A stretch of DNA of 48,033 nucleotides, taken from positions 1 to 48,033 of the forward strand of contig CAJVPJ010000083.1 of NCBI GenBank assembly GCA_910592205.1, read 5' to 3'. Every line of letters begins with the position of its first letter. The first letter of the stretch is position 1. Origin of the DNA: Paraglomus occultum (lineage: Eukaryota; Glomeromycota; Glomeromycetes; Paraglomerales; Paraglomeraceae). The translations under genes and the position numbers were made by a program. The notes beneath the pieces are model-generated. The model ran no database searches, was not told the DNA's origin, and saw nothing but the letters and a program-made list of their open reading frames with translations. Positions 24,671-35,340 of the stretch are shown piece by piece.

Positions 24671-24889
24671 TTAACCATTATTATTATTATCGTTTTGTCT
24701 CTTTCTTTTAAGAATACCAGTGCATGCGGCATCTTCCTTATCCCTGTGTTTCTCACAACACTTTACAAGTTTAGCAATCACATCTTGACATCTACTTTCT
24801 TGATAATCGTTTGCTGATAAGCATGCTTGAATGGCACACGCAGCGGAATGACAAGGTGACGATGGCTCGGTTTTCCTCATTAGTAACAT
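24671..24889 (-). CDS. CMC4: Cmc4-like twin-Cys mitochondrial intermembrane-space protein
   Basis: A 72-residue protein on the minus strand. The pattern PCHSAACAIQACLSANDYQE, then SRCQDVIAKLVKCCEKH, places Cys at 13, 18, 23, 34, 44 and 45. This reproduces the yeast Cmc4 / human p8MTCP1 pattern, including the PC..ACAIQ.CL start and the double Cys. Members of this CHCH/twin-Cx9C class fold in the intermembrane space through Mia40-driven disulphides; Cmc4's precise job is poorly known. The tail is Lys/Asn-rich. Two ATGs (24,889 and 24,880) precede the domain, and the downstream one gives a tighter N terminus. Yeast CMC4 has a 5' intron, so an upstream exon cannot be excluded here. Confidence 0.85.
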   Translation of the reverse strand: MLLMRKTEPSSPCHSAACAIQACLSANDYQESRCQDVIAKLVKCCEKHRDKEDAACTGILKRKRQNDNNNNG

Positions 24890-24904
24890 AAACGTTTAAA
24901 GGGT

Positions 24905-24953
24905 TTGTAATCGAAAATCGAAAAAATCGAAAATCTAAATCGAAAATCGAAGA
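24905..24953. repeat. Short tandem ATCGAAAA-type repeat
   Basis: Immediately upstream of the CMC4 start, the words ATCGAAA or TCGAAAA recur about six times between 24,908 and 24,950 with small interruptions. It may be part of the promoter of the minus-strand gene. No function can be assigned. Confidence 0.5.
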
Positions 24954-25383
24954 TTCTACGTTTTGTATTCCGAAATAATTGGTTGTTTCTGTTTCTTTGT
25001 GTTGTTGCCGGAAAAGGAAGTTGAACAAAATGAGCGAACAAGGCATGCATGCTCTCTGATTAATATTATCATGATGTAATGGAGCACGTGTTTGGATGTT
25101 TATGCAACGATCACGAATAAATCTCATTGGTCAAAAATTCTTTAGTTACCGGGCCGAAAAAAGGAAGTATTTTTTCATGTAAAGGATAACAAAGGCATGC
25201 TGCGGGTGGAGTGGAAAATCTACCTGGTTGAAAAACTCATAAATTGGCAAGGTTTTTTCCTCCCGTGTCTGAACAACAACCGACTGAAGAGACCTTATAA
25301 GCATTCAAACATTACAGTAATTTTTCAAACACGTTTTTTACGAATCTCAATTATCTCAATATACACAAAGTCCTGTCTAAAAA

Positions 25384-25972
25384 ATGTCCCAACATTCGAA
25401 TTACATTGATAGCGCGGACTTTCAAATTGTATGGCGTAATGCCATTAGACAAGAAATAAAAAGGATTAAACGTAAATACGGGGTACTCCTAACAGCGTTA
25501 CCGCTTGAAGATCTATTGGCTGGTTCTAAAAAAACGCGTGGGGACAAAGGAATTGGGAGAGAGCAGAACGCGTTTATTCTTTATAGGAAGGACTTACAAG
25601 CTAAACTGAAGAATGAAGGTCAAAAACTAACTAATGCAGAGATATCACGTATAGCCAGTGCTGAATGGAGTAAGGAGAGCAATACGGTGAAGAACTTTTT
25701 TACTGTTCTCGCCCAATCGGCCACCAGAATTCACAGAAAGTTATTTCCCGGCTACCGATATCATCCTAATGTTAATAGAAAAACGAATACAAAGGGTAAA
25801 AGACAACAATAATACTCTTGTATTAACATCAGCAGAAGTAGAAAGTTACGAGCTTTCGCCAACATTCAATGAAAAAGTCTTGAACACAGATACCGATGCG
25901 GACGACGTTACATCAGACAACGAATTTTCCGAACCCATAGTCGTTGCAGACGTACCAGGAGATTCCTTGTAA
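25384..25972 (+). CDS. MATA-type HMG-box protein
   Basis: Exons 25,384-25,795 and 25,836-25,972 give 182 residues. The HMG box lies at about 59-130: REQNAFILYRKDLQAKLK, then LTNAEISRIASAEWSKES, then FFTVLAQSATRIHRKLFPGY. This is the helix pattern and central Trp of fungal MATA-HMG proteins. Such proteins are sequence-specific DNA binders. One type sets mating identity in Mucoromycota, and many paralogues occur in Glomeromycotina, so a mating role is not implied. Without splicing the frame stops at 25,812. Removing a 40-nt intron (with a TATTAAC branch-like site) adds an acidic tail (NTDTDADDVTSDNEFSEP) whose coding character supports the splice. The acceptor is CAGCAG, so one extra Ala is possible. 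Confidence 0.8.
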
Positions 25973-26977
25973 ATGGGAATGAACGACCGGTGGATTAGTT
26001 CGGTAGTCTGTAGGTTGGGGCCTTAATAACTAATAAAAATAACTAAACAAAATAACGCGCGTTGAGAAATAATAATTAATTATCCTAATTGCCACTCGAT
26101 CGACCGCGAGACAAGTATTACGACCGATCTTGCCGTTATACGGATTAATGCTTTCAAATATAACGGAATATTCAGGGAAAGAATTATCGTTTCAGAGTAA
26201 ATGGGTACTCGTTTATTAACAAGAATTAAAATATAAAGGGGTATCGAACGTCTTCGATAGGAAATATCGTAGCGAACACTAAACGGAATATTCAGAACAC
26301 TGAGAACACGAGCTAGAACACACCGATGCTAAACGACTTCTAAGCTGCTTATATACTTTATCGTCTACTAATTGATCTATTTTTAGCATCGTTCTAATTT
26401 CTAATTGCTAATCTACCATCACTATTGTTACTAGCCGTTGCTGCGCAAATAGCAGTTTCTGCCCGTACGACGATTGCAAATATTTGCTGCCGGTACTACT
26501 TTACTGCATTAGCAGCTGCCCGTATCACCGTTCGGCATTTGTCTTACATTCTCTTCGGCTCTTGATCCTCACAGTTGACAATAAATTGAGAGCTATATGC
26601 CCAAATTGTACAAAAGTTTTTATCCAAAAATTACATTAGAATCATTTTAAGACAGGTAATAGAGGAAGTCAAATTTCGGCGCTTTGTAAATAAAGCTTAT
26701 TAATCAGAAGAATGTCAGAGAAGATACAGATTTGTCTGCTTACAGCATTGCGACGGCGAAGGTTTTGTTTACTTGTGTGACCTCATTCTTGAACAGGTGA
26801 TCTGTCTCGAACTCACGAGAACGGCATATTAGCATTAGCAGACTATGACTCAAGTATGAGTCATATGCAAATCGTGTTACCTTGACGAACTATATATAAA
26901 CAAAACTTGTTAGGTCCATAATTCTCACCTCACCCGGTGACGTATTTCGCACTGATATCAAAGTCTTATACTTTACG
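25973..26977. other. Intergenic region with a possible old repeat
   Basis: This holds no open gene. The stretch from TGTAGG at 26,008 to CTCACA at 26,572 has TG..CA ends like a solo LTR and contains two copies of AACGGAATATTCAG at about 26,163 and 26,284. No target-site duplication was seen, so the LTR reading is weak. The last 100 bases are the promoter of the SMP-like gene. Confidence 0.3.
26891..26900 (+). promoter_or_regulatory. TATA box of the SMP-like gene
   Basis: TATATATAAA sits about 80 bp before the ATG at 26,978. It is followed by a C-rich leader (CTCACCTCACCC), a good distance and context for a strongly expressed small fungal gene. Confidence 0.5.
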
Positions 26978-27199
26978 ATGTCGACGGGAAAATCGCATAT
27001 GACCACGCAAGATGCAGCTCGAATCCAGTCGGCTCAAGCTCGCGCCCATGGCGGAAAAGTTGAATCGGGCACTTTTGCTGCTAGGGCACAATCGGCAGCG
27101 GCCCGTAATGTAAATACAGGAAAAGTTTCCAGCGGCGGATCTAAAGGAAGTGGCGGCGGTAGTCGCGGAGGAGGGCATCGTAGCGGCGGAAAGCGTTAA
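26978..27199 (+). CDS. Seed-maturation-protein (SMP)-like small stress protein
   Basis: A 73-residue intronless protein. Residues about 8-43, MTTQDAARIQSAQARAHGGK then VESGTFAARAQSAAARN, match the SMP motif (M-T-x2-D/A-A-A-R-I-Q-S..G..FAARAQSAA.N) found in plant LEA-type seed maturation proteins and in many small fungal proteins. The C terminus is Gly/Ser-rich and basic (GGSKGSGGGSRGGGHRSGGK). LEA-like SMP proteins are associated with desiccation or dormancy; a role in spores is inference. The start is the first ATG after the TATA and leader. The overlapping minus-strand frame is a shadow. Confidence 0.75.
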   Translation: MSTGKSHMTTQDAARIQSAQARAHGGKVESGTFAARAQSAAARNVNTGKVSSGGSKGSGGGSRGGGHRSGGKR

Positions 27200-27390
27200 C
27201 AAACGACGGACACGTTACGTTCGAAGAAGTATTGAAGAGCTTGTGTTTATGGGGAAGCCGTGTATTGTTTTAGTTGGCGAATTTCAACTTTTTATTATTA
27301 TGTACGGAATGAAGGCTTTCCTCGTCTTAATAACATTCATGAGCCCTTTGTGTGGTGTCATTTCTATTCCTTCAAATATTTGGCTTACCC

Positions 27391-27528
27391 GCAATTTTCA
27401 AGAATTCGTTGCATGTATGTTTCTTGCTTAAAAGTAAAGACAATAACTTTTGTTTGCCTTCTGTCAAGCAATTAAGAATTCGTTACATTCATGTCTCTGA
27501 TTAAAGTAAGGACAATGGCTTTTTGTGG
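27391..27528. repeat. Diverged tandem duplication, period about 76 bp
   Basis: The copies at 27,391-27,457 and 27,468-27,528 share GCAATT, AAGAATTCGTT, CATG.TTCT, TTAAAGTAA and GACAATRRCTTTT blocks. They lie between the SMP-like and HAAO genes. The divergence shows an old local duplication. Confidence 0.55.
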
Positions 27529-27536
27529 TGGCATGA

Positions 27537-28425
<889 letters not shown>

Positions 28426-28778
28426 GCAATATGTTGGTGAGGAAGCGCGCGGAAGAAGATAAGAATTCCGTTTGCTCAATTGAGGGTCGGGTATCGTAGA
28501 TGATGCAAAGTCTCTACTGGTTAGCATTCTCCACAAAGTTTATTCTATTTTTTTCAAAGATTGTTAACTTAAAACACAAACATAATAATTGTAATGTCCA
28601 TCGAAATACAAGTGCACACGACTTGACCCTGAGATAACTTCGTTTATCCGTGACTACCCGGATGGACGTGATGATTCCGTAGTATTTCCTCCCTTCTCTA
28701 TAGAACGTCGTTCTTTCTCTCTTTCTTGCCGTTCAAGCTTCTCCCACCCTAATGTTCAAAACGTCAAATATAGTTGCA

Positions 28779-28982
28779 TCAAGACAAAGAGCATGTTATA
28801 GATATATAAGTTGTATGACGATATCTACATTCAAGCTTTTCAGTCGGACGTCTGTTATCGGCTGCTTGTTCTCGTCGACGAGCATTTATTTCTTTCTTTG
28901 CAAAATAATATGCAGCTCCGCCGGCTAATTCGAGAATAAGATTAGGATTAGATGCACGAGCTGAAGCCATATAATGGGTCAT
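28779..28982 (-). CDS. Small DUF4748-like protein
   Basis: A minus-strand frame from an ATG at 28,982 encodes 67 residues: MTHYMASARASNPNLILELA, then GGAAYYFAKKEINARRREQA, then ADNRRPTEKL. A short helix with GAYxFAK followed by an Arg-rich segment is typical of DUF4748, a family of tiny fungal proteins thought to be mitochondrial membrane-associated. The call rests on pattern memory and is tentative. The frame is open further upstream to 29,156, where good splice signals (GTGAGT, then a CAG at about 29,042) suggest that an upstream exon or leader may exist. The C-terminal about 15 residues after TEKLEC may be read-through of an unspliced donor. Confidence 0.5.
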   Translation of the reverse strand: MTHYMASARASNPNLILELAGGAAYYFAKKEINARRREQAADNRRPTEKLECRYRHTTYISITCSLS

Positions 28983-29286
28983 AGCAGATAGAAGAGATAG
29001 TGGATGGAATCGAAGTTCATACCTATTATTAACGAAATCCTGAAGGAGAAGAAAGGCATGTGAGATCGGAATAAGACAAAAGTTTTGAACAAAATCCTTC
29101 AATCGTTGACTCACCATCCGATCGCAACAGAATTGGGTGTGTTCATTATTGATCAAAAATTTCTTGTGCGGGTGCGGGATATTTTAATTTGTTCAAACTA
29201 TCTCGAGGGAAACCGGAACAATGTATTAATAATCCCGTGATCTCCCGAGATCTACCAAAAAATGATCGGTGAAATCATTGCAAGTA

Positions 29287-29454
29287 CAGTCAACTCTCTT
29301 TATAACGACCTTCTTTATAACGACTGGCGCTTTATAACGACCGCTGTGCTCTGCCCGTTTTCAAAAACGTTGTATAATTTATTATATGTAGTACGCTGCG
29401 TATCACGACCGATTTTTCCCAGCCCGAGGCGGTCGTTATAAAGAGAGTTAACTG
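29287..29454. mobile_element. 168-bp TIR element (pogo/Tc1-mariner-type MITE)
   Basis: The left end CAGTCAACTCTCTTTATAAC.. (29,287-29,310) and the right end (29,431-29,454) are inverted repeats matching at 23 of 24 positions. Both ends are flanked by TA (29,285-86 and 29,455-56), the target site of Tc1/mariner and pogo elements. CAGT ends and internal CTTTATAACGAC repeats fit a pogo-like non-autonomous element. There is no coding sequence inside. Confidence 0.85.
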
Positions 29455-29456
29455 TA

Positions 29457-31120
29457 TAATAATAACCAAGTTTAATTATCCCGCATAGTTTGATACCTCG
29501 ATTGTATATATTATATAGTCGAATCTAATACTTTAATATGGTTGGTTTATTTTAACTATTTAATGGTTTTCCTTACCTGGAGCTTATTCACACCAAACGC
29601 GTCCCCAAACATTTTGTTGGCAGGTAAGATAACTATCGCTTTGTATTTTTGTGCTCAAACTTTTTATAATTCATTCCTGTCCCCCTCCACCTTCCTTTTA
29701 TTGAATCTATGCTTATGTATAGTAATTAATTTCTGCTTTTTCACGGAATTAGTTTTAAAAGTAGTTATATTATGCAGTGTTGGTATGCCGGAGGGATTGG
29801 TTAAACTACTCGTCACGCGACGTGAGAAATATGAAATTTTTTCGTTTATTTGACCATACTAATGCGTATAAACTTTTAATCATTGGTTAATTTGACGTAT
29901 AAATAGTATTACGATTACACCCATCATATGATCATTTCCACTTATGTAATTGGTTGATTAAATTTTTCAATGTAGACATTAATTTCATTAATAAAGATTC
30001 TGATTATTGATCTCTATTAATATGCAAAGAGTATTGACATTTAACAACTTAAACATTACAATAAGAGACAGACTATATTAATATGGCACGGGACCCTCTT
30101 ACAAAAACAACTTAAATTAATCTACCAGAGTCTACAAAATTTGCATGTAAATGATTATATTTTGCGAGAGATGAAGTAATCCCAAATTCAGAAGATCCAG
30201 CAATGAGGTAAAAACAAGCAAGCAAATAAGCAACAGTATTCCGATGCATCAAACTGGCGGAGAAAAAAAAATTCTTTTTTTAAAACTAAAAAAATGAACT
30301 CACGCGCACACACCCCCACGAAAGCGTGGCGGTCAGAGTTTGATTGTGCAAGACATGTGATGAGAATTATGTAAAAAGAGTTGTCTATAGAGCGAGAAAA
30401 TGTATTAGAACTGTGACGAGTTCTTTTAGAAGCTAGCCAAGCAATAAAACTAACATACCTAATACCTTATTTATTACTTTTGTTCATTTGATTTTGCTTC
30501 TTCTATAATTCACAGGATCGATTTTGTTATGCACTTTTTGGAGAAATTACATTAATAATACCCACACCATTATAACTAGAATCCACAAATCTACACTTAG
30601 ATGTAATGGAGTTGACACGCACCATTGCATAAGTATGACCTAAACTAGATTGAACGTGTCACATGCTATCTAATACGATTGAAATTTCGGACAGAAAATT
30701 AATAGATGAAAGGATTGACGGTAAATATATCAACATTTGAAACGCTGATTTTTAAGGTCCAAATGGTTTATCCCGGAAAAAGTAGTAGCAGGAAACACGC
30801 ACGATTTATTCGGGATTTTTTTAATACAACCCATATTAACATGTAAACTGCGAATTACGTGTTTATTCAAACAAATATTGTAGATTGGCTTTGTTTATAC
30901 GAACGGACTAATTACTGTCTTCGTAACCCGAACTATCTCTTTTACTTCTTGTCAACGTCCGACAAGCTCAAATCTGATAAGGAAGGTAACTGATGAGAAT
31001 CGTAGCTTTTTCTTGGTTTAGGCAGACCTCCAGTAGGTAAGAGCGTACTAGAATATTTACTCTCCTTCTCGAGTCGTGACAAGGGTTTTACATCATTACG
31101 GTAAACGGTATTTCACATGT
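29457..31120. other. Gene-free stretch
   Basis: The frame at 29,542-29,853 (103 codons) is hydrophobic and AT-biased, without a domain or splice support. Nothing else gene-like was seen. Confidence 0.45.
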
Positions 31121-31124
31121 TGTC

Positions 31125-31530
31125 ATCCTTGTCGATCTCTTTACGAATATTGCTAATATCATCCAAAATTGTCTTTACACTTGGACGCTTATCAGGATCG
31201 GCATTACAACACCGCTCGGCAAGCTTCTTGTATTCCTCTGGTCGGAATCAGTCGTAGTCCGTCCATAATGCTGCATATTCTGTCGAATTGCCTATTTCTA
31301 AAAGGTGGCTCACCAGTTGCCATCAAATACATAATAATGCCAAAAGAATATACATCCGATTTCTGAGTAAATTTGCGAGTATTGAAAGACTCCGGGCAGA
31401 ACGCCTTGAATTGTTGACTTACGTGAATTCACCGATCGTGAGAGACCAAGGTCGCATGTGAATGGTCCGTCACTGCCTAGCTTCACTCATGTTTGATACA
31501 TCTGAAAGTGGCTTGATAGCAATAAACCTA
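31125..31530 (-). pseudogene. TKL-type protein kinase pseudogene (C-lobe fragment)
   Basis: Minus-strand kinase sequence is split over at least two frameshifts. CDLGLSRSVNSRKSTIQGVL covers a DLG activation-loop start. ESFNTRKFTQKSDVYSFGII then MYLMATGEPPFRNRQFDR covers subdomains VIII-X. After another shift comes RPEEYKKLAERCCNADPDKR then PSVKTILDDI, the conserved end of the domain. No N-lobe can be found upstream. It lies about 0.8 kb from the intact kinase gene but is on the opposite strand. It is a dead relic of the lineage-expanded kinase family. Confidence 0.75.
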
Positions 31531-32342
31531 TAACTCTCATTCTTATTAATTGACCTGCATATTAAGATTGTCCGTTAAATGAGGTGCACTAGCTGGACCA
31601 GTTTTTAGAGTCTTCTTAATACAGCAATAAATTCCTGTCAATGACATTCTGTAAAGTCATCTGCCAAGTAGTTGCCATGAAATCTTTGCAAACTGTTACT
31701 CATTTTGGCAACTCGTTACTCATTCTGCCATAAAACCGTAACCAATTAAATTTCATCGATTACATCCTTGAAAATAAAGAAATATCAATATAAGACGCTT
31801 GCAAGTTCAGTCTTTTCTAGCCTGCAAAGTGCAGGCTTTCTGTACGTTATTGAGAATGTGGCGCAAACCTTTTATGCAGAGAAAGCAGAATTGAAGTTAT
31901 GACGATTGATGAATAAATTTGATTCAAATTGACGGGTTGCCTTCACTTAAAAATATGTGTGCGTATTGGTCCGCTATTTACTATCAAAATTTCATTGTTT
32001 GGACATCAAATGAACGTATCAGCCATTGCACGTGCTTGTTACCGAATTAGACATAGACTGTTTCCATTGTTTGAATTTTAACTACCTAATGAAGTAACAC
32101 AAATTGTCAATCTCTTCAAAGAGATTAAAAATAGAACAGATAAGAACCAATATTAATATTTAATAATATTCTATTACTATAACTTTCCTCAAATATGAAA
32201 CGTTCTACAGCCTTATTCCACTCTGCGAAATTACAAACCTTAGACAGGATACACTCGAAAGCACGCTTTGCATGCATAGAACAACGTCTACAGAATTCAC
32301 GCTAGAACACCTTTATTCTCTCTTATCACTCTCGACGAAACA

Positions 32343-35340
32343 ATGATATCATTAAAAGTAATAAGCTTTATTAGGAAAATGTCTACCACCAAGAAAAAGA
32401 AAAAGAAGAGGAAGAGACAGACAGCATATTCTGCTGCTACAACACCAAAGTCAACGAGAAGCAGTCACACAGATATAACCTCGGAATTGACCTTAACAGG
32501 AAGTTGCACACTTATAGACGTTGGAAGAGTGGAAGCGTTTAGTACACTGAGAGAAATAGAGTGCGAGTCGATTATGTCGAGTAAGTTTGTTTGGGAGGGA
32601 AAAAATGTGGATGGAAAGTTCGGACGATATGTCTGTGAATCGGTTGAGAGAGAATGAAAAGAGGCAACTATACGTGCGGAACATGATTGACTAGAATAAA
32701 AGAATTGAAGCATGCTGACATGGTTGGGTACATAAAACGGTGCTAGGCGGATTCATCTCATAGCAATAACGATTAAATTATAAACCTTGGTACTCGCACA
32801 ACCATTTTTATTTCTGAAATCATATTAATATTAATACTTGTTTCTCCTTCGCTGCACCATAGTGGGAACGATATCTTCAACGACACGCCACATAAAACAA
32901 ACAATACGCACACATTTATACGGACTCTGTCCCGGCTGTCACGAACCAAAGATAGATCAAGTATGGTGTGGATTTTGCTTAACGCCGCATGTTAGCCAAA
33001 GTTGGACGTCCGGAGATCGAGTATTGGATGAGTTTATTAGAAATACGCAGAAAAATGTGAGAGACTATCATGAGAGATTTTTGGAATGGGTGCCGTGGGA
33101 AAGGATTGGTGAGATTAGAGTTCGCAAAGACAAGAGTGAACAAAAGTATGGGAAAGCGTTCATAAACGATAAGAACAGTGCGGGACTTGGAATCGGAAAA
33201 AGACAGGTCGCTGTTTGGTTTGATGGTGAAAGAGATAGACGTATTGGAGATCGAACTGCGCCTGTTAAGGTTATCTTAGAGCCATTGGATTGTGATGGTT
33301 TTTTTACATCCGAGTATCTTGAGAAGGTAGTAGTAACATAATCACGGTTTACCTTTCATGTTATTTGTTTTTTCAGTTGGCTTCTGACAGCCCTTCTTTT
33401 TTTTTCCCCTTCCCCACATTCGATTCAGTTAATCAAAAAGTACCCATTCATAACGTCTCCCGACAACTACACGATATACGGGTTCACATACAATCCTTCT
33501 CTTCACCCACTCGGTTCTTCTCTCTTATCTTCATCCTCTCTTCCAAATTCCTTTTCAGTTTCTTCTTCTCCAACACGCCCAACCTATTTTCTTCTCATAA
33601 ACTATCGCGCTCCCACCCTAACCGAGCTCTATTCCCTCTGCCTCTACTGCCATCAACCGAAACTCGATCCTCTTTGGTGTGCCTCTAATGCCTGCGAACT
33701 TCCTAGTTTCAATCCAATCTCCTCCGATAACAGTGAAATAGACGAATTTGTTTGGGCAACGCAGAGAATTGTTAAAAAACGGCCGGACACTTTCTTAGAA
33801 TATGTACCATTTGGAAGGTTTAAGAATATCCGAAAAATCGGCATGGGGTGTTACAGTGTTATGTATGAAGCGATTTGGAAAGATGGAAAGAGAAAAGCAT
33901 ACGAAAAAGGAAGGACTAGTGAGATTAAGGTTGCGCTGAAGCTGTTAAAGGGAACGGGAAGTGAGAATACGAGTAGAGGCTTTTTTGATGAGGTGAGATG
34001 AAATGTAAGGGAAGGGAGAAAAAATAGTATCGAATTTGACGGGGTGGGCTTGATAGGGGTGGTCGTGGCGTACAGTTGTAGTTTGTGTTTATACGTGTTT
34101 CATTATACATACCACTTCGCTCACGCCCCCTTATGCACGTCTTACTTTTTATCAGCTCAAAACTCATTACCTACGTACCAGTAGTGCCCACGTCTACTTT
34201 CCAACGCTTTATGGCATATCTCAAGATCCCTCTACTGGGGAACTTATTCTTGTAACCCAGTTTGCTGCAAATGGTACCCTCCGTGACTATATCCGGTACG
34301 AATTCCCGACAATATCCTGGCACACAAAGTTATCGATATTAAAAACTGTAGTCTCAGGATTGAACAGCATACATGAATTGGGCATGGCACATGGAAACTT
34401 ACATAGTGGGAATGTGTTAAGAAGTTATGGTTCTCGAGAATTGGGAATTGCAGGTGAATTTTTCTTGGCTGATTTTGGTGTTTGTAAAAGTTGCATACTT
34501 GAATCGGATGAGGACAAGGACCAGGGCGAGGATGAAGATAAAAACGAGGACGAAGGTAAAAACGAGGACGAAGATAAAAACGAGGACGAAGATAAAAACG
34601 AGGACGAAGATAAAAACGAGGACGAGGATAAGAACGAGGACGAAGATAAGAACGAGGGCGAGGATAAGGGCCAGGGCGAGGATAAGGGCCAGGGCGAGGA
34701 CGAAGACAATACGGGACAATTAATAAAAGATGAAATTGGAACCGAATCTAAATGTGAAAATCCAAATGACGAACACTCGGATGTTGGTAGTAATAACGAC
34801 GCAGTGTTCTCACACCCTTCACCTGTAAAAGGCGTTCTACCTTACCTGTCTCCTGAAAGCCTACATTCTTTTCCGCCTACGCCTTCTTCCGACATTTACA
34901 GCCTGGGTATTCTGATGAGCGAACTAATGACTGGTACTTTTGCCTTTTCTTCTCGAGCACATGATTACGATCTCGCCCACGATATCTGCCTTGGTCTTCG
35001 CCCTAAATTGGATGAAGATATAATACCAAGAAAGTACGTTGACGTGGTCAAGCAATGTTTAAATGCGCAGAGTGAAGAGAGACCGAGCGCGGAGAGTTTG
35101 TGCGATATCTTTGAGGATTGGAGCAAAGATGAGGTCATGTATGAGGCGTTTTTGAACATGGAGAGAAAGACAGAGAAAGTGGGAGATGACAGTAAGCAGT
35201 CAGATGGCGACGGTAAAGGTGGAAATGCAATGCACGATGAAGTGATATATCATTCCCGGGTGTTTGCGTTTCATGGATTGCCTACTCCAGTTAATGACGG
35301 TCTGACAAATATAGATGTAAAGGACAATCACGTTGCTTAA
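32343..35340 (+). CDS. Composite kinase: zinc ribbon + N-lobe remnant + zinc ribbon + kinase-like domain
   Basis: Exons 32,343-32,580, 32,863-33,326, 33,429-33,992 and 34,156-35,340 join in phase to 816 residues. A Lys/Ser-rich head leads to Cys pairs 102/105/115/118 (CPGC..WCGFC). A kinase N-lobe follows: EWVPWERIGEI, VILEPL, GFFTSEYLEK, YGFTYNP and the hinge-like YFLLINYRAPTLTEL (287-301). There it stops and a second ribbon begins (Cys305/308/318/323). Then comes a full kinase-like domain: IGMGCYSVMY loop, VALK Lys405, HGNLHSGN at 501-508, DFG at 528, SDIYSLGILMSEL. An Asp/Glu/Lys tract (540-607) sits in the activation segment. The two halves resemble each other, so this is an internal duplication with loss of the first C-lobe. 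The first unit has Glu where VAxK Lys is expected. The first exon is the least certain part. Separate genes are possible, but no ATG or stop supports this. Confidence 0.7.
34531..34695 (+). repeat. Coding 18-bp minisatellite in the kinase activation segment
   Basis: About nine tandem units of GACGAAGATAAAAACGAG, with minor variants such as GATAAGGGCCAGGGCGAG at the 3' end, encode repeats of D-E-D-K-N-E. The unit length is a multiple of three, so copy-number change keeps the frame. The repeat makes long mirror frames on the other strand, which are artefacts. Confidence 0.9.

Noticed and set aside
26008-26572. Solo LTR with TG..CA ends
   Set aside because: No target-site duplication and no matching second copy in the window. 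The end coordinates were chosen by eye, so it is not called as an element.
33365-33688. 107-codon Ser/Phe-rich frame between kinase exons
   Set aside because: It overlaps the exon at 33,429-33,992 in another frame and lacks the β4/hinge and Cys-pair motifs that the chosen frame shows.
34417-34719. Long minus-strand frames and a second plus-strand frame across the acidic repeat
   Set aside because: They are mirror frames of the 18-bp coding repeat (Leu/Val, Ser or Arg/Lys-Thr runs) and do not extend into domain sequence. The frame carrying the kinase motifs is the real one.
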